A DNA stretch of 64,000 nt, taken from assembly GCF_910592395.1 (NCBI RefSeq), contig NC_088313.1:13346437-13410436 (forward strand), in the 5' to 3' direction. This stretch comes from Lineus longissimus (taxonomy: Eukaryota; Nemertea; Pilidiophora; Heteronemertea; Lineidae). Shown one piece after another: positions 23,760 through 36,500 of this stretch; position 1 is the stretch's first letter, and the number at the start of each line of letters is the position of its first letter. Made by a program: the position numbers and the translations under genes. A model generated the notes under the pieces. The model ran no database searches, was not told the DNA's origin, and saw only the letters and a list, made by a program, of their open reading frames with translations.

Positions 23760-26035
23760 CCGAGATGGTTCTACAACAATAAGTCATAAATGAAGACCAT
23801 ATCTTCATAGGTTGTCTCAGAATATGACTATGCTTTCTTCAAATATATATCAAGTCATTAATAAAGACAATTTTTGGTGGCCTCTATCATCAAATCTGGT
23901 TGTCTCAGGTTGTGACACTACTTTCTTCTAATATCAAGTCATAAATGAAGACAAGCTGATGTTGGTCTCTATCATCATTCAGGATGTGACAATGCTTCCT
24001 TCAAGATCAAGTCATCGATGAAGACAAGCTTCAGTTGCTCTCTATCATCATTCAGGATGTCTCAGGATGTGACAATGCTTTCTTCAAAGATCAAGTCATA
24101 AATGAAGACAAGCTGATGTTGGTCTCTATCATCATTCAGGATGTGACAATGCTTTCTTCAAAGATCAAGTCATCAATGAAGACAAGCTTAAGTTGCTCTC
24201 TATCATCATTCAGGATGTGACAATGCTTTCTTCAAAGATCAAGTCATAAATGAAGACAAGCTTATGTTGGTCTCTATCATTATTCAGGATGTGACTATGC
24301 TTTCTTCAAAGACCAAGTCATCAATGAAGACAAGCTTATGTTGGTCTCTATCATCATTCCGGTGGTCTCAGGATGTCACAATGCTTTCTTCAAAGATCAA
24401 GTCATAAATGAAGACAAGATTAAGTTGGTCTCTATCATCATTCAGGTTGTCTAAGGATCACATGCTTTCTTAAAAGATCAAGTCATAAATGATGACAAGC
24501 TTAGGTTCGTCTCTATCATCATTCAGGTTGTTTCAGGATGTCTCAATGTTTTTTTCAAAGGTCAAGTCACAAATGAATTTGTGTGAAAAAGCATCGTCAC
24601 AACCATTGACCCAACTGGTGGATGGGTCGTTTCCTACCCAGTCTCGCTTTGGCATTTGGCAATCATTCCTGATTCCTTATTCTAGGTAGCTCCATGATTG
24701 ACAAGCTTATGTTGATCTCTATCATCATTCAGGTAGTCTCAGGATGTGACAATGCTTTCTTCAAAGATCAAGTCATAAATGAAGACAAGCTGATGTTGGT
24801 CTCTATCATCATATCAGGATGTGACTATGCTTGCTTCAAAGATCATGCAGTCATAAATGAAGACAAGCTTATGATGATCTCTATCTTCATTCAGGTTGTC
24901 TCAGGATGTCACAATGCTTTCTTCAAAGATCAAGTCATAAATGAAGACAAGCTGATGTTGATCTCTATCATCATTCAGGTTGTCTCAGGATGTCACAATG
25001 CTTTCTTCAAAGATCAAGTCATAAATGATGACAAGCTTAGGTTCGTCTCTATCATCATTCAGGTTGTCTCAGGATGTCACAATGCTTTCTTCAAAGATCA
25101 AGTCATAAATGATGACAAGCTTAGGTTCGTCTCTATCATCATTCAGGTTGTTTCAGGATGTCTCAATGTTTTTTTTCAAAGGTCAAGTCACAAATGAATT
25201 TGTGTGAAAAAGCATCGTCACAACCATTGACCGAACTGGTGGGTGGGTCGTTTCCTACCCAGTCTCGCTTTGGCTTTTGGCAATCATTCCTGATTCCTTA
25301 TTTTAGGTAGCATCATGATTGACAAGCTTATGTTGATCTCTATCATCATTCAGGTAGCCTCAGGATGTCACAATGCTTTCTTTAAAGATCAAGTCATAAA
25401 TGAAGACAAGCTTATGTTGGTCTCTATCATCATTCAGGTTGTCTCAGGATGTGACTATGCTTTCTTCAAAGATCAAGTCATAAATGAAGACAAGATTAAG
25501 TTGGTCTCTATCATCATTCAGGTTGTCTCAGCATGTCACAATGCTTTCTTCGAAGATAAAGCCATAAATTAAGACAAGCTGATGTTGGTCTCTATCATCA
25601 TATCAGGATGCGACTATGCCTTCTTCAAAGATCATGCAGTCATCAATGAAGACAAGCTTGTGTTGATCTCTATCATCATTCAGGTTGTCTCAGGATGTCA
25701 TAATGTTTTTTCAAAGTCAAGTTACAAACGAATTTGTGTGAAAAAGCATAGTCACAACCATTGACCGAACTGGTGGATGGGTCGTTTCCTACCCAGTCTC
25801 GCTTTGGCGGTTGGCAATCATTCCCGATTCCTTATTTTAGGCAGCTCCATGATTGACAAGCTTATGTTGATCTCTATCATCATTCAGGTTTTCTCAGGAT
25901 GTGACAATTATGCTTTCTTCAAAGATCAAGTCATAAATGAATTTGTGTGAAACAGCATAATCACAACCATTGACCGAACTGGTGGATGGGTCGTTTCCTA
26001 CCCAGTCTCGCTTTATTTTAGGTAGCTCCATGACT
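23760..26035. repeat. Minisatellite (74/84-bp units) with higher-order structure
   Basis: Unit core GACAAGCTTATGTTGGTCTC, TATCATCATTCAGG, ATGCTTTCTTCAAAGATCAA, GTCATAAATGAA. A 74-bp form and an 84-bp form (extra TTGTCTCAGG) alternate. About four times the array is interrupted by the same longer segment (AACTGGTGGATGGGTCGTTT, CCCAGTCTCGCTTTGG) near 24600, 25225, 25765 and 25980. This makes a higher-order repeat. The 84-bp unit is a multiple of three, which explains the long open frames here. Confidence 0.9.
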
Positions 26036-26059
26036 GACTCCATCCTGTGAAATTCCCGC

Positions 26060-26215
26060 ATGAAATTCCGGGACCGCGTGCGTTGATTTACATCACGTGA
26101 CCTGCTATCGCGGATTGGATATAACATTGACCCCATAAAAGTTTGGACCACGTGCGTTGATTTACATCACATGACCTGCTACGCGGATTGGATATAGCAT
26201 TGACCCTATCCTCCT
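26060..26215. repeat. Tandem duplicate of about 85 bp carrying E-boxes
   Basis: GCGTTGATTTACATCACGTG followed by ACCTGCTATCGCGGATTGGA is repeated once with few changes. The first copy contains TCACGTGAC (26093-26101) and the second is preceded by CCACGTG (26148-26154). It lies about 1.4 kb upstream of the IDUA start codon and could be part of its promoter. Confidence 0.6.
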
Positions 26216-26487
26216 CATCCGTTCGGTACTTCCTTTGTTTGCCTCGCGGGAAAATTAAACTTTTGAATCCGAGCATTTTAAGACGATCAAAAGGTGAAAA
26301 CCTGACTGAAATCGAGATCAGAACACGAAGTAGATCTTTGTGACAAAAGTTAGAGGGGTTGGGTGTCTGCTGTCGTGATGTACACTACAGTTCGTCATGC
26401 AAGTGATGATGGGATGATTGAACTAAGATTCATACATTATTTATTTGGCCGCGGCTATTCTTACGACGATCCCTAATGCATTTTACA

Positions 26488-26701
26488 TACAAAGTACTGG
26501 TTATTCTTACGACGATCATTTTCACCTTTTGGGCCTTAATCCTAACCCTGACGCTCACCCTGACCCTAACACTTACTCCTAGCGCCAACCCTAACCCTAA
26601 CCCTTCCTTTACACTAGTCTTATCTCCCTAGATCCTCAGTTTAATCTCTGGAATCGCATAAATCCTAAGTTACGACTAGTCGTAAGAATAGCCACTTTGT
26701 A
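26488..26701. mobile_element. MITE containing telomere-like CCCTAA tract
   Basis: Inverted ends TACAAAGTACTGGTTATTCT and GTCGTAAGAATAGCCACTTT(GTA) enclose about 214 bp with a degenerate run of CCCTAA/CCCTGA words (about 26535-26610). An extra partial left end (GGCTATTCTTACGACGAT) lies just outside at 26453. Confidence 0.65.
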
Positions 26702-27256
26702 TTTATTTTCTCTTCTGACTGTAAATTACGCTAGGCCTACACTACAGTGGAATATCTCTTAGTGGACAACTCGGTTAGCAAGACGTCCTCCTTATTATAC
26801 AGAGACACTCATGTTGATCTGCAGTCAGCCAGTTTCGACTTAAATTATGACACCTCACGTTTTTTGGTTAAAATTTACAATCCCCGATTGGAAATGACGT
26901 AGTTTGATCGCATTCAACTATAAATCCATAGAACAGTGGTGCTTCGTTAGTCAACCGGTGACCTTTTTTGGGGGTGTGATCGGGGATTGTAAACTCGTTC
27001 CCGTTTTTTTATCAGTAGGCCCTATTAGTATTATTATTAAGGAGAGCATTGGACGTCATTCCCAAGGCCAGGGTGTCCTTGATACGGAGGTTCTACTGCA
27101 CATCAGAAATAAAGAGCTAGTATATAATAACACCAGTTTTTGTACATCGACCGTCTTTAACTGTGGCCTGCATCAGGTCTCAAAGTAGAGTAGGCCTAAA
27201 AAGCGAGTTCCACCAATATCTTAACTGATCTACAAAAAAGAAGTTATTACATAGGC

Positions 27257-27457
27257 TACAGTGGACACCACCCCCTTAGTGGACATCTCTCCACTATGGA
27301 CGCCGTCTCATTCAAGGACACTGCATTTGGTCACATATTCAATTGATCATTTACTATGTTTACTACATTGAATGTGACCTCTGTAATCAGGATGCTCTCA
27401 ATTAAGGACAGCAGTTCACAGTCCCAAGGGTGTCCCTATTAGAGAGGTTCTGCTGTA
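27257..27457. mobile_element. MITE, TACAGT...ACTGTA family
   Basis: TACAGTGGACACC at left and GAGAGGTTCTGCTGTA at right, with internal ACCTCTGTAATCAGGA and TTAAGGACAGCA segments as in the copies at 3870, 32145 and 45640. It ends about 100 bp before the IDUA start codon. Confidence 0.7.
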
Positions 27458-27563
27458 GGCCTACTTTATTTGTAATTTATTCATCTTGATCAGCCTGGTG
27501 ATTTCCCATTCTCTTTTAATTACAGCCCTGTCCATCCACAAAGCCGTTGTTCAATAAAAAAGC

Positions 27564-30500
27564 ATGAAGACTATGATATACTTCATTTATCTGGTTCAAT
27601 TTTACCTGATATTTTCAATCACAAGGATCAGATCATCTAATGGGCCCTGGAGGGTCTTGGAGGATTCTTACTACAGGATGGACCAAAGATATGGCAACGG
27701 AAATGTTGTTGAGACATTGATTATTGACGGAAACAGAGAAGTGGATGCAATTGATTTCTCCTGGAGAAGCACTGGATTATGGTATGCATTTGTCTGTGTC
27801 CACAGCAGATTGCCGCTTTAGTCCATGTCCATATTTGTGGAATCTTAAGACGGCCCTCGTATTGGATCTTGATGTCTTAATGAAATGCCTTTAGTCCAAT
27901 TCACGAAATGGCACTGCAGGGCTGGATGACTTCGAGGAGGATATGTTCCCCAATCAAAATGGACATGCCCTGACATTGTGAGTCAGGATGACGTACTAGC
28001 TGGCAACCGATCAACAGGAGTTTGTCAAGAGCTAGAAATATTACTTCCTTAATCATTTTCTTGATTTTTATTTTCATGAATTGATATCATTCTTGAAAAT
28101 CGTGATGATAAATGCCCACAAAAATGTTACCGTTGCAGTGAAAGAGTGTATTTTTCTGAATTTTCTTTTACCGTTTCAGTCCTGCACTGCCGCATCAAGA
28201 TGCAGACAAGTTTCTTCTCTCTCAAGATATGGTTCAAAATTTGGCCTATATTGGAGCCATACCCCGTAGCGGCATCAAACAAGTCCGCATTCATTGGCTC
28301 TTGGATCTCGTGAAAGTTTCCAGGTAAAGTAAAGGGACTAAGCTCATTCGATCGTGGGAATTAGAGTTTAGGCGTATGAAGATTCATACTGGTTACATCA
28401 TTTTGATAAAACTATTGAGAGACATCCAAAATATTGAAAGACTTTCAATTTCATCTGATGAAATAATAAAATCTGTTCCGAGTCTTTTTAAATTTTAGAA
28501 TGGACATTTGCACTTGCAGTTGGTAGTACAGATGAGTGGCTAAACAACGGTCTCACAAAAACATCAATATTCAGTGATGTGTTGTTGTTATGTATTCAAA
28601 TTCCCAGGCAATAGTCACCTAGTTGGACTACAAAGCTTGTCCTCCCAGAGTCGGGAAAAATCTGCTAAAGCACCTGCTCCGAGATTTCCGAGAACTGTTT
28701 CTAGAGGGAAAAGAAAGTCTTCGAGTAACTGAATGAAGAGAACTACAGTTTCCTCGAAGATTTTGATAAATGTGACCCACCACAGCAAAATGAGACGCAA
28801 GTCGCTTCGAGCTTGACAGGTTGAGACGGACTGGTTGTTTATTTCACTATTGTCTGCCTTTTGTGAAATCTGAGCACATCAATTTCTTCTATTATGTCCT
28901 GGTGTCATTTTAGGCTCATCTTCTGTGTGATATGCAACCCATTTTGCCGTGGTGGGTCGCAAATGATAAGTTTTTGATAAATATCCCTCCAATTTTGAAA
29001 AAATATTAAAGAGAGACATGCAACATTTCTCAACATCTTGGAACAAACTATTAAAATTCATTGATTTTCCAGGTTTGAAAATGGAACTCCTGTCTATAAT
29101 TTCTCCCGCCTTGACCAGCTCGTGCAGACGCTGTGGATGAACGGTCTTCGACCAGGATTTGAACTGATGGGAAATCCGTCCAACATTTTCTCCAACTTTG
29201 AGAACAAAACTCAAGTCTTCATGTGGAGAGATCTTGTCCATACTTTGGCAAAGAATTATATCGGTGAGCATGACGTAGAAAGTTTGCTGACTTCTGTGAC
29301 CATTCTCCAAGCAGATTGAAGGCTTATTCTGATTTTCTCTCTGCCAACACAAATATCCATTACACAATGAGGTCCCGGACACTGCAAACAAGATATTTTG
29401 GTTGCATGCGACCATGAAAGCAGGTCGCCATGACAAAAATCATTCCTTCGCAAACCGCTTTCGATTAGGCACGACGTTTTTGTAACCTGTAGTTTTGCAA
29501 CGGCTTTTTCAGACCAATACGGATTGGGATATGTATCGACGTGGAACTTTGAAACTTGGAATGAGCCGGACCATAAGGATTTTGACGGACTGAACATAAC
29601 AGTAAAAGGTAATTATAGTTTGCTCTTACATGTAGATGTTGAGAAGTGCTCCAGATCGCTCTCATTGTCACAATTGCTCTTGGATTTTCATGAATCTGCT
29701 TATTAAAGGGGTACGCCGTTCGTAATTACAGTACCAAATTGGTTGTTTCCATTCAATTTGACCTCTCTAATCAGGACACCTCTTTATTAAGGACAGCACT
29801 TGAATCTGTACATCCTGTCCAACCATTTTGGCGGAATTAAGGGGCTGACCCGGCCCTGGCCCCAACTATTTTTTGCCAAATTCGAGGTTTTCCTAGTGAG
29901 AGAAATGCTTAAAAAACGGTGCTCTGTGGTGTTTGTGCTGTGCCCTAGCTTTCTGAGAGCCCCCCTTTCTGAGAATCCTGGATCCGCCCCTGATTAGTGA
30001 CATAGCTCCTGTCGGTCTGTTGTCAGTACGTCATCATGACGCACAATGTTAGGGCATGTCCACTTTGCATGGGGAACATATCCTGCACGCGGCCATCATT
30101 TTCTGGAGCGATCGTGGTCAGAGTGAAGTTTTGAATGGATTAAAGCGACTGGACATGACGTAAAGATTGCTTTGAGGTAGGTTTATTGAAAATCCAAGAG
30201 AAATTGTTGAAATGAGAGCCATATAAAAACTTTCTCATCATCTTGGAGAAAACTCTAGATATTTCTTGATTGGTTATTACAAGTGATTTGATTCCAAAAA
30301 CTGTCAAATTGAGTACTGAGTAACGCTGAGTAACGCTCTGAGAAAAGAAAGTGACACTAACTCATTTTGCAGAAACTTGAAAACACCTCTCTTCCAAGAA
30401 CATTTTGGAGTGCGAAGGCTTTTAAACATTGTCTTCTCAGTGGGAAAGGCGCTATGTGAAAGCTAATTTCATTAATTCCATTTTTGTATTCATTACACAA

Positions 30501-33500
30501 GTTCAGCATCTATGTGGAAATACATTTGCCTGCACATCCTGGAGAAGTCCCTCTTGGTAAAATTCATTTCATTTTAATCTGCAGGTTTTCTTAACTATTA
30601 TGATGCTTGTTCAGAAGGTCTTCATCGTGCAAGCCCAGAGTTGAGATTTGGCGGACCAGGGGCCTCTTGTCGGGAGGGCTCCTTTTCAAAACGGTGCTGG
30701 GCGCTTTTGGAACATGTGTCGAATGGAACAAACTACTTCACTGGTGAGAAAGGAATCCGAATAGATTTCATATCATTTCACAAAAAGGTAAATACAGTGG
30801 AACCTCTCTTTGCGGGACACCCTCTCTATCAGGGCAGTATTTTGTTCCTAAATCTGTTGTTGCTATACAATTTGTCCTCTGTAATTAGGACACCTCCCTA
30901 TTAAGGACAGATGGAAAATCTTCATCGTAAAATCATTGATGGCCCATGGTAGAATCTTTGATTAATCTCCTTATTCTGTGACGGAAACTTGTGTACAAAG
31001 CCAGTTGGTTGATAGTTACTGCTCACGTTGTTCGAGCCATTGTAGAATTGACCAAGTGGATTAATCTAGCCGAACCTGCAAACTGGCCTAGACTACTTAC
31101 CAGCTGAGTTCATTATCTGACAAATCTTGCTGGTAAGTTGACAGCAAAGTTTGTCAACTGACTTAGGAGCTTGGCCACCAGCACTTGACCTACTTTATAT
31201 AAATGCCATAAATTGGTCAAATGACCAATCTTTGACAAAAGTTGCATTTTCAGTGTTGAAGTGTATGAAAGAGTAATACTAACATTTTATCATTTCATAT
31301 TTCAGGGGGGCAAAACGCTGCCAGTCTCGTCTAGTATCTTAACTTCAGAGTACGAAACCATGTCGAAGATCTACAATGAATATAAGTTATTAAGAAAAGT
31401 ACAAGTATTTAATGAGTGAGTAATTTTTTTAGGTTATCGTCCATCCTGGGCTACACTCTTGCGCATGAATGCTGCAGTTACCAGTTCAGACCAAGAGGTT
31501 TTGAATATGTGGATCTGTTCAATGCATATACTAATAATGTGGCAAGCTTTGCCATATATGTCCAAGAGTCTTTAACTTTGGTTTGTATGCATGACTAAGG
31601 CATCTCAATATTGAGGTTAAAAAACACTGACCAGGTACTTACCATGTTGTGTACATTGACCCATGTATTTCAGCTGAGCGCCATGCCCTTGGGCCTCTTG
31701 TTTAATAAAGGGGGAGTCTCTTGAGAAAATGCCCATTATAGTTTTAAAAGGGGAGTGTCTCGAGATAATCCCAGGCATATTTAGACCATTATTGTTTTAA
31801 AGGAGGAGTGTCTCGAGATAATCCCAGGCATATTTAGACCATGATTGCTTTAAAGGAGGAGTGGATCGAGATAATGCTTGGCATAGACCATTATTGTTTT
31901 AAAGGAGGAGTGGATTGAGAAAATGCCATGTTGGCACTAAATATGATGATTCAGCTGACATTCGGGTATTGTTTCAACACACTCCTCTCCTAAAACTGAA
32001 TGAGTTTTTGCTTATACTGACAGTCGAGTTACCAAAAAATTGTCCTTCAAACGATAGATCCCCAGTGTTCACTTCTGTTTCGGAGGCATCTACTTACTGT
32101 TTGTCCTTTTGTATTCGTCATTTTTATATCTATGTCCTGTCTATACAGTGGAACCTCCCTTAGTGGACACCTCTCTATTAAGGACAACCTCTCTATTAGG
32201 ACACTAGTTCTAGACCCAATTTGGTTGTTTCCATTCAATTTGACCTCTCTAATCAGGACACCTCTCTATTAAGAACAGCATTTGTCAGTCCCAAGGGTGT
32301 CCTTAATAGAGAGGTTCTACTGTATTTCTATGTATGTTCGGCTCTATTATAGATAGCCTATGTGGCTTGTGTCAGTTGGTCTAATAAAGCCTTTGGTAAT
32401 TCTTTTCTTGGTTTCGTTAATACCATATAGGCACTCCTTACCCATTATTTCAGCGAAGGTGATCCGCTGGTTGGATGGAGTAAACCGCAAACCTGGCGAG
32501 CAGACGCACGATATGCAGCAATGGTAGCTAAGGTAACGTGAATGCATTTAAAGTAAAAGCTGATTAAGATCCTCAGAAGTGGGGAGGAGCCTCATAGCCT
32601 AGTGGCTTTGAGATCCCAGGGTGAACCCTGGAATGGATTTTTGATGAAGCAGCGTGGCTTTAAACAAAATAAAATTCCTGGCTCTTCACCGCTGTCCTTC
32701 GAATGAGACTCACAACCGAGGTTCCTGGTGTCTGGTGTCTATGCCAGGGCAGGTGTTCAACTAAATCTAGTTCCTATTTCTAACGCCAGGCGACACCAAT
32801 AGTCAGTCATAATGCCCGATACATGCATGCATGCTTGCGTGTTTATTTGTATACAATTGGTGTGTGTATGATGTTTCATGATATCTGCGTAGTAATTTAG
32901 GCTATGTGTAAGTAGTCTTGTAGGCCTGCCCAGGCCATTCTGCACTCAGTGACCCCTGATGACGTCATCGCCCTGAGGGTGCACTCTTATCTCTTATGAC
33001 GTAATCAATGACGCAACCCAAAGTGGAATTCCCCAACCCCGTGACGTCATCAATGACCTCACGACTTCGAGGCATGCCTGGGCATGATTTGAATAGCACT
33101 ATTGTTTAAAGATAGGTGCATTGTTTAACCGAGTGACGTGGTAATGATGATGACATCACCGTGGATGTGTTTGGGCAAGTAAATGGATGTTGAAATAGTG
33201 TAATAGTGCATGTGTATAACATGAGTTGTGTTACTTGGTATCATTTGAAGACTTCAAGGCACGTCTGGGCATGATTTGAATAGCGCTATTGTTTAAAGAT
33301 AGGTTCATTGTTTGACCGACGTGATAATGATGATGACATCATCGTGGATGTGTTTGGGCAAGTAAATGGTCCCACCTAAATCATGGGTTATCCCTTTTAA
33401 TAATTTTAACCAGTGGACTATTTATTGCATTACACTTAAAAAAGCTTAACAATAGAATATGTACTCTACCGTCTCTGATGTTAGCCTGGCAACAGCGCTA

Positions 33501-36500
33501 TCACGCTTATGGGGTGATTAAATATTATAACATTATCTAAGATTTCCTGAGTAAGTTTCTGGATATGATGTGCAATATGCTGTAACGTGTTTAAACATGT
33601 TCGCAGACGCCGCTATTACCGCGCGAATTTGGAAAAAAATTCATTTTCACATCGTCATTCATTTAAGCTGGATCTCTGTGTTTGTGTGTGAGAATAATTT
33701 GTTTCAAATTTCCCCTTTTTACAATTCATAATTCTCGAATTTCACAGAGTATTTCAACAGCCCAAGTTTCAAGAATGGAAGGTAGGTGTTTGAATCTTAA
33801 AATTATAAATTTCTTCTAACCAGTCCCATTATCAGGCGGCCCCTCTGTTTCTTATATTTTTCATTTTATATTATGCCGCCAATTTCTCGATTTTATTCAA
33901 ATCCGATCATCAATTAAAGGTCTACAGCTTCATACCGAGTGAAGCACATGTTCAAATGCTTTATTTTTCATGCATGCATCAGCCAATCTGAAGGACCCAT
34001 TTTAACTTTATTACCGGTCTGCACCCCAGAAATGGTATTGTTAATTTGGTTGTTTCATAAAAGCTAATTGAACTTGGCAATGTTTCTAGGTAATATGGAT
34101 TCATTTTTCAACAATCTGTCCGAGTCCCAAGATATGGCCCTGCAGCAAATGATGGATCAGGTGAGCCAGGTTTTAGCATCATTTTTTACCTCCCAGATTT
34201 TTGCCTATTCCTAAGTTACTTTTGTCCCCATTTTACTAAGTTTTAAACAAAAATCATATTCTTTGCAGAGACCGTCAGGGTCTAATCCCGATGAATTTAT
34301 CACGCTACAGCCGGTGAGTATTATGCCGCATCGATTCAACAAAATTTTTAAAAAAAACAAACCAAATTGAAGTGAATCGATAAACCCTAACTAATCCTTT
34401 ATTTGATTGTTTACCTTTCAGACTGTCACTATGCGAGATTGGCGGGCCGTCCTCATCTTTCTGTACAAGGAATTTGAGGCGGGTCGGCTTTCCAAGCCTA
34501 AGCAGTTCGAGACGAGGTCCGAATTGCATCAGGCAATCCGTGATTTTGATGTGGTGGTGAGTGTTACGATTTTATTATCTTGCATATCATATTTTTCACT
34601 TTTACTGAATTCACCCGGGAGCTTTTCTTTGTGATTTTTCAACCTATATGTGTTTTTCTTCAGGCTGAATACAGAAGGCGGATTGACCTGCCCGTCTGTC
34701 TGCATCGCCTGAACCCGCTTGGGCGGAATGAACGAGTGCGGTATTTGTACGACATTTACCGGGATATTATTTCAGTAAGTTAAAAATATCACCGACCTAT
34801 TCTGAATATTTCCATTGTTATTTCTCCACATTATTAAATATAATCTTTACAAATTATCTATCTAACTGACTTTTATTTCATTTTCAGTGTAGTGGTGAGG
34901 ACGCTGATGAATTCAACATCTCCATTACATTTTTGCAAGACGAGCTTCACGCTGAGATTTTGGCTAGTCAGGCAGCTGAGGTAGGCTTTAAACTGACGAC
35001 GTTGCTCAAACATGTTTAATTCCGCGCATTTCAATTTATATCCTGTTGTGCAATTTGAATATAGCGCCGCCATAAAAAAATTTTTCAACTCATACTCCAG
35101 GCTAAGAAGAAGGAGAAGGTTGCCCCTGCCCAGCCTGAAAAAAAGAGGCGGAAGGGCCAGCAGGCTAAGAAGAAGAAGGAGAAGGTCGCCGCTGCCCAGC
35201 CTGAAAAAAAGAGGCGGACAGGGCAGCATCCCCACTCGGCTCCAGCACCGGAGTCCGAAGTACCGACTTGCGACAACGGGGTAGTTGAATCCCCAACGCG
35301 TGGGCTGCCTATGCCTGAGGTAAGTTGATGATCTTATTATACAACAGTTTATTTAAGTGGTCATGATATTTGTTACAACTCAATGATTACTCGGGTCCAT
35401 TATTGCTCCCTTTTTTCCATTACAGAATGAGTGGCGGAGTGTGCTTCTCACCTTACACGGTGACTGGGACGGCGCCTCGGTTAGCCTCACCGCAGAGCTA
35501 CATCGGGCCATTCTCGAATTCAATACACAGGTATTTATCATTCATCGGGCCGTACTTTTGTCTCACTTTAGCTACTTAAAGTAATCTCTTAAAAAAAAAA
35601 TAAACACGCAACTGTTCTTTCATTTTAGGCGGCAATGCCCATAAATGTCGATGTGAGTATGGCTACCCAGAGTACGCTCCCTCCGGCTACAAGGCAGGAA
35701 TTGATACTCCATTTGGCGAGAGCTCGAGCCAGGCAAGAAAAAGTTGCAACTGGTAAACCTCAAGCCCCTGGTCAGTCAAGTGGGCCATCTGTCATGGTAA
35801 GTACCCTTTGAGGGTGTACTAGATTACATACTCGCTGATTTTGGTCATAAACGTGTTATGTTAAACACCAACTTTGCTATAACGGCGGTCTTGTTTTCCA
35901 GCACGGCGGTAATGACCCCCGACCTGTAGGCCACTCTCAGGCAGGACCTTCAACACGGCAACAGCAGTCTGATGCGGTGGCTGTCAACTTACCTCTATTT
36001 ACAATTGTTAGTGAGAGGCGCCGTCGTATCCCTAAATTCACTCTGGAGGGCGTAGATCTGACCGTGAGGGTCCACCCGCCTCCCATTCAAGAAGAACTCC
36101 AGTTGACTCTGAGGCACCTGAGAGCAATCTTTAGCCAACTGTTGGAATCGCAAACCAGTCACATGGAGCCGCATCATCGAATTCGGTTAACCCTGAACCA
36201 CCCAACTTTGGGTAATGAAATATGGCTCCCTTTTATGAGAGTAGATAAATTGACGGTTGACGTCATTATGGACGAAGTGGAGAAAGTTCTCCAAGCCCAT
36301 CAGGGGTTCACCTTCGACCATAATATAGTCATACATTTGATACATGTTAACACCAGATTACATTCTTCTGGATTTTCTTCATAATGTAAGATTGTAAAAC
36401 CTAGGGGTCCTATTTTTCCAGCATGGCGGTGGTGACCCCCAACCAGTGGACCAGCCAGGACCTTCGTCAACGCCTCCTAGGCAGCCTGATGGGAGGGTAT

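Noticed and set aside
24694-25197. 167-codon open frame with repeated NAFFKDQVINEDKL
   Set aside because: Produced by the 84-bp repeat unit being a multiple of three. No start context, and 74-bp units break the frame.
22416-26035. CRISPR-like array
   Set aside because: Regular repeats without unique spacers of constant length, in an animal genome; these are minisatellites.
26872-26996. Possible microRNA hairpin (TTTACAATCCCCGAT paired with its complement)
   Set aside because: Arms of only about 15 bp with a loop of some 90 nt are too weak for a microRNA precursor.
28879-29436. 185-codon minus-strand open frame
   Set aside because: Antisense shadow of IDUA exon 3 and flanking intron; no family similarity.
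34873-35284. Overlapping open frames on both strands around 35.1 kb
   Set aside because: Off-frame shadows of the Lys-rich polymerase exon at 35101-35319.
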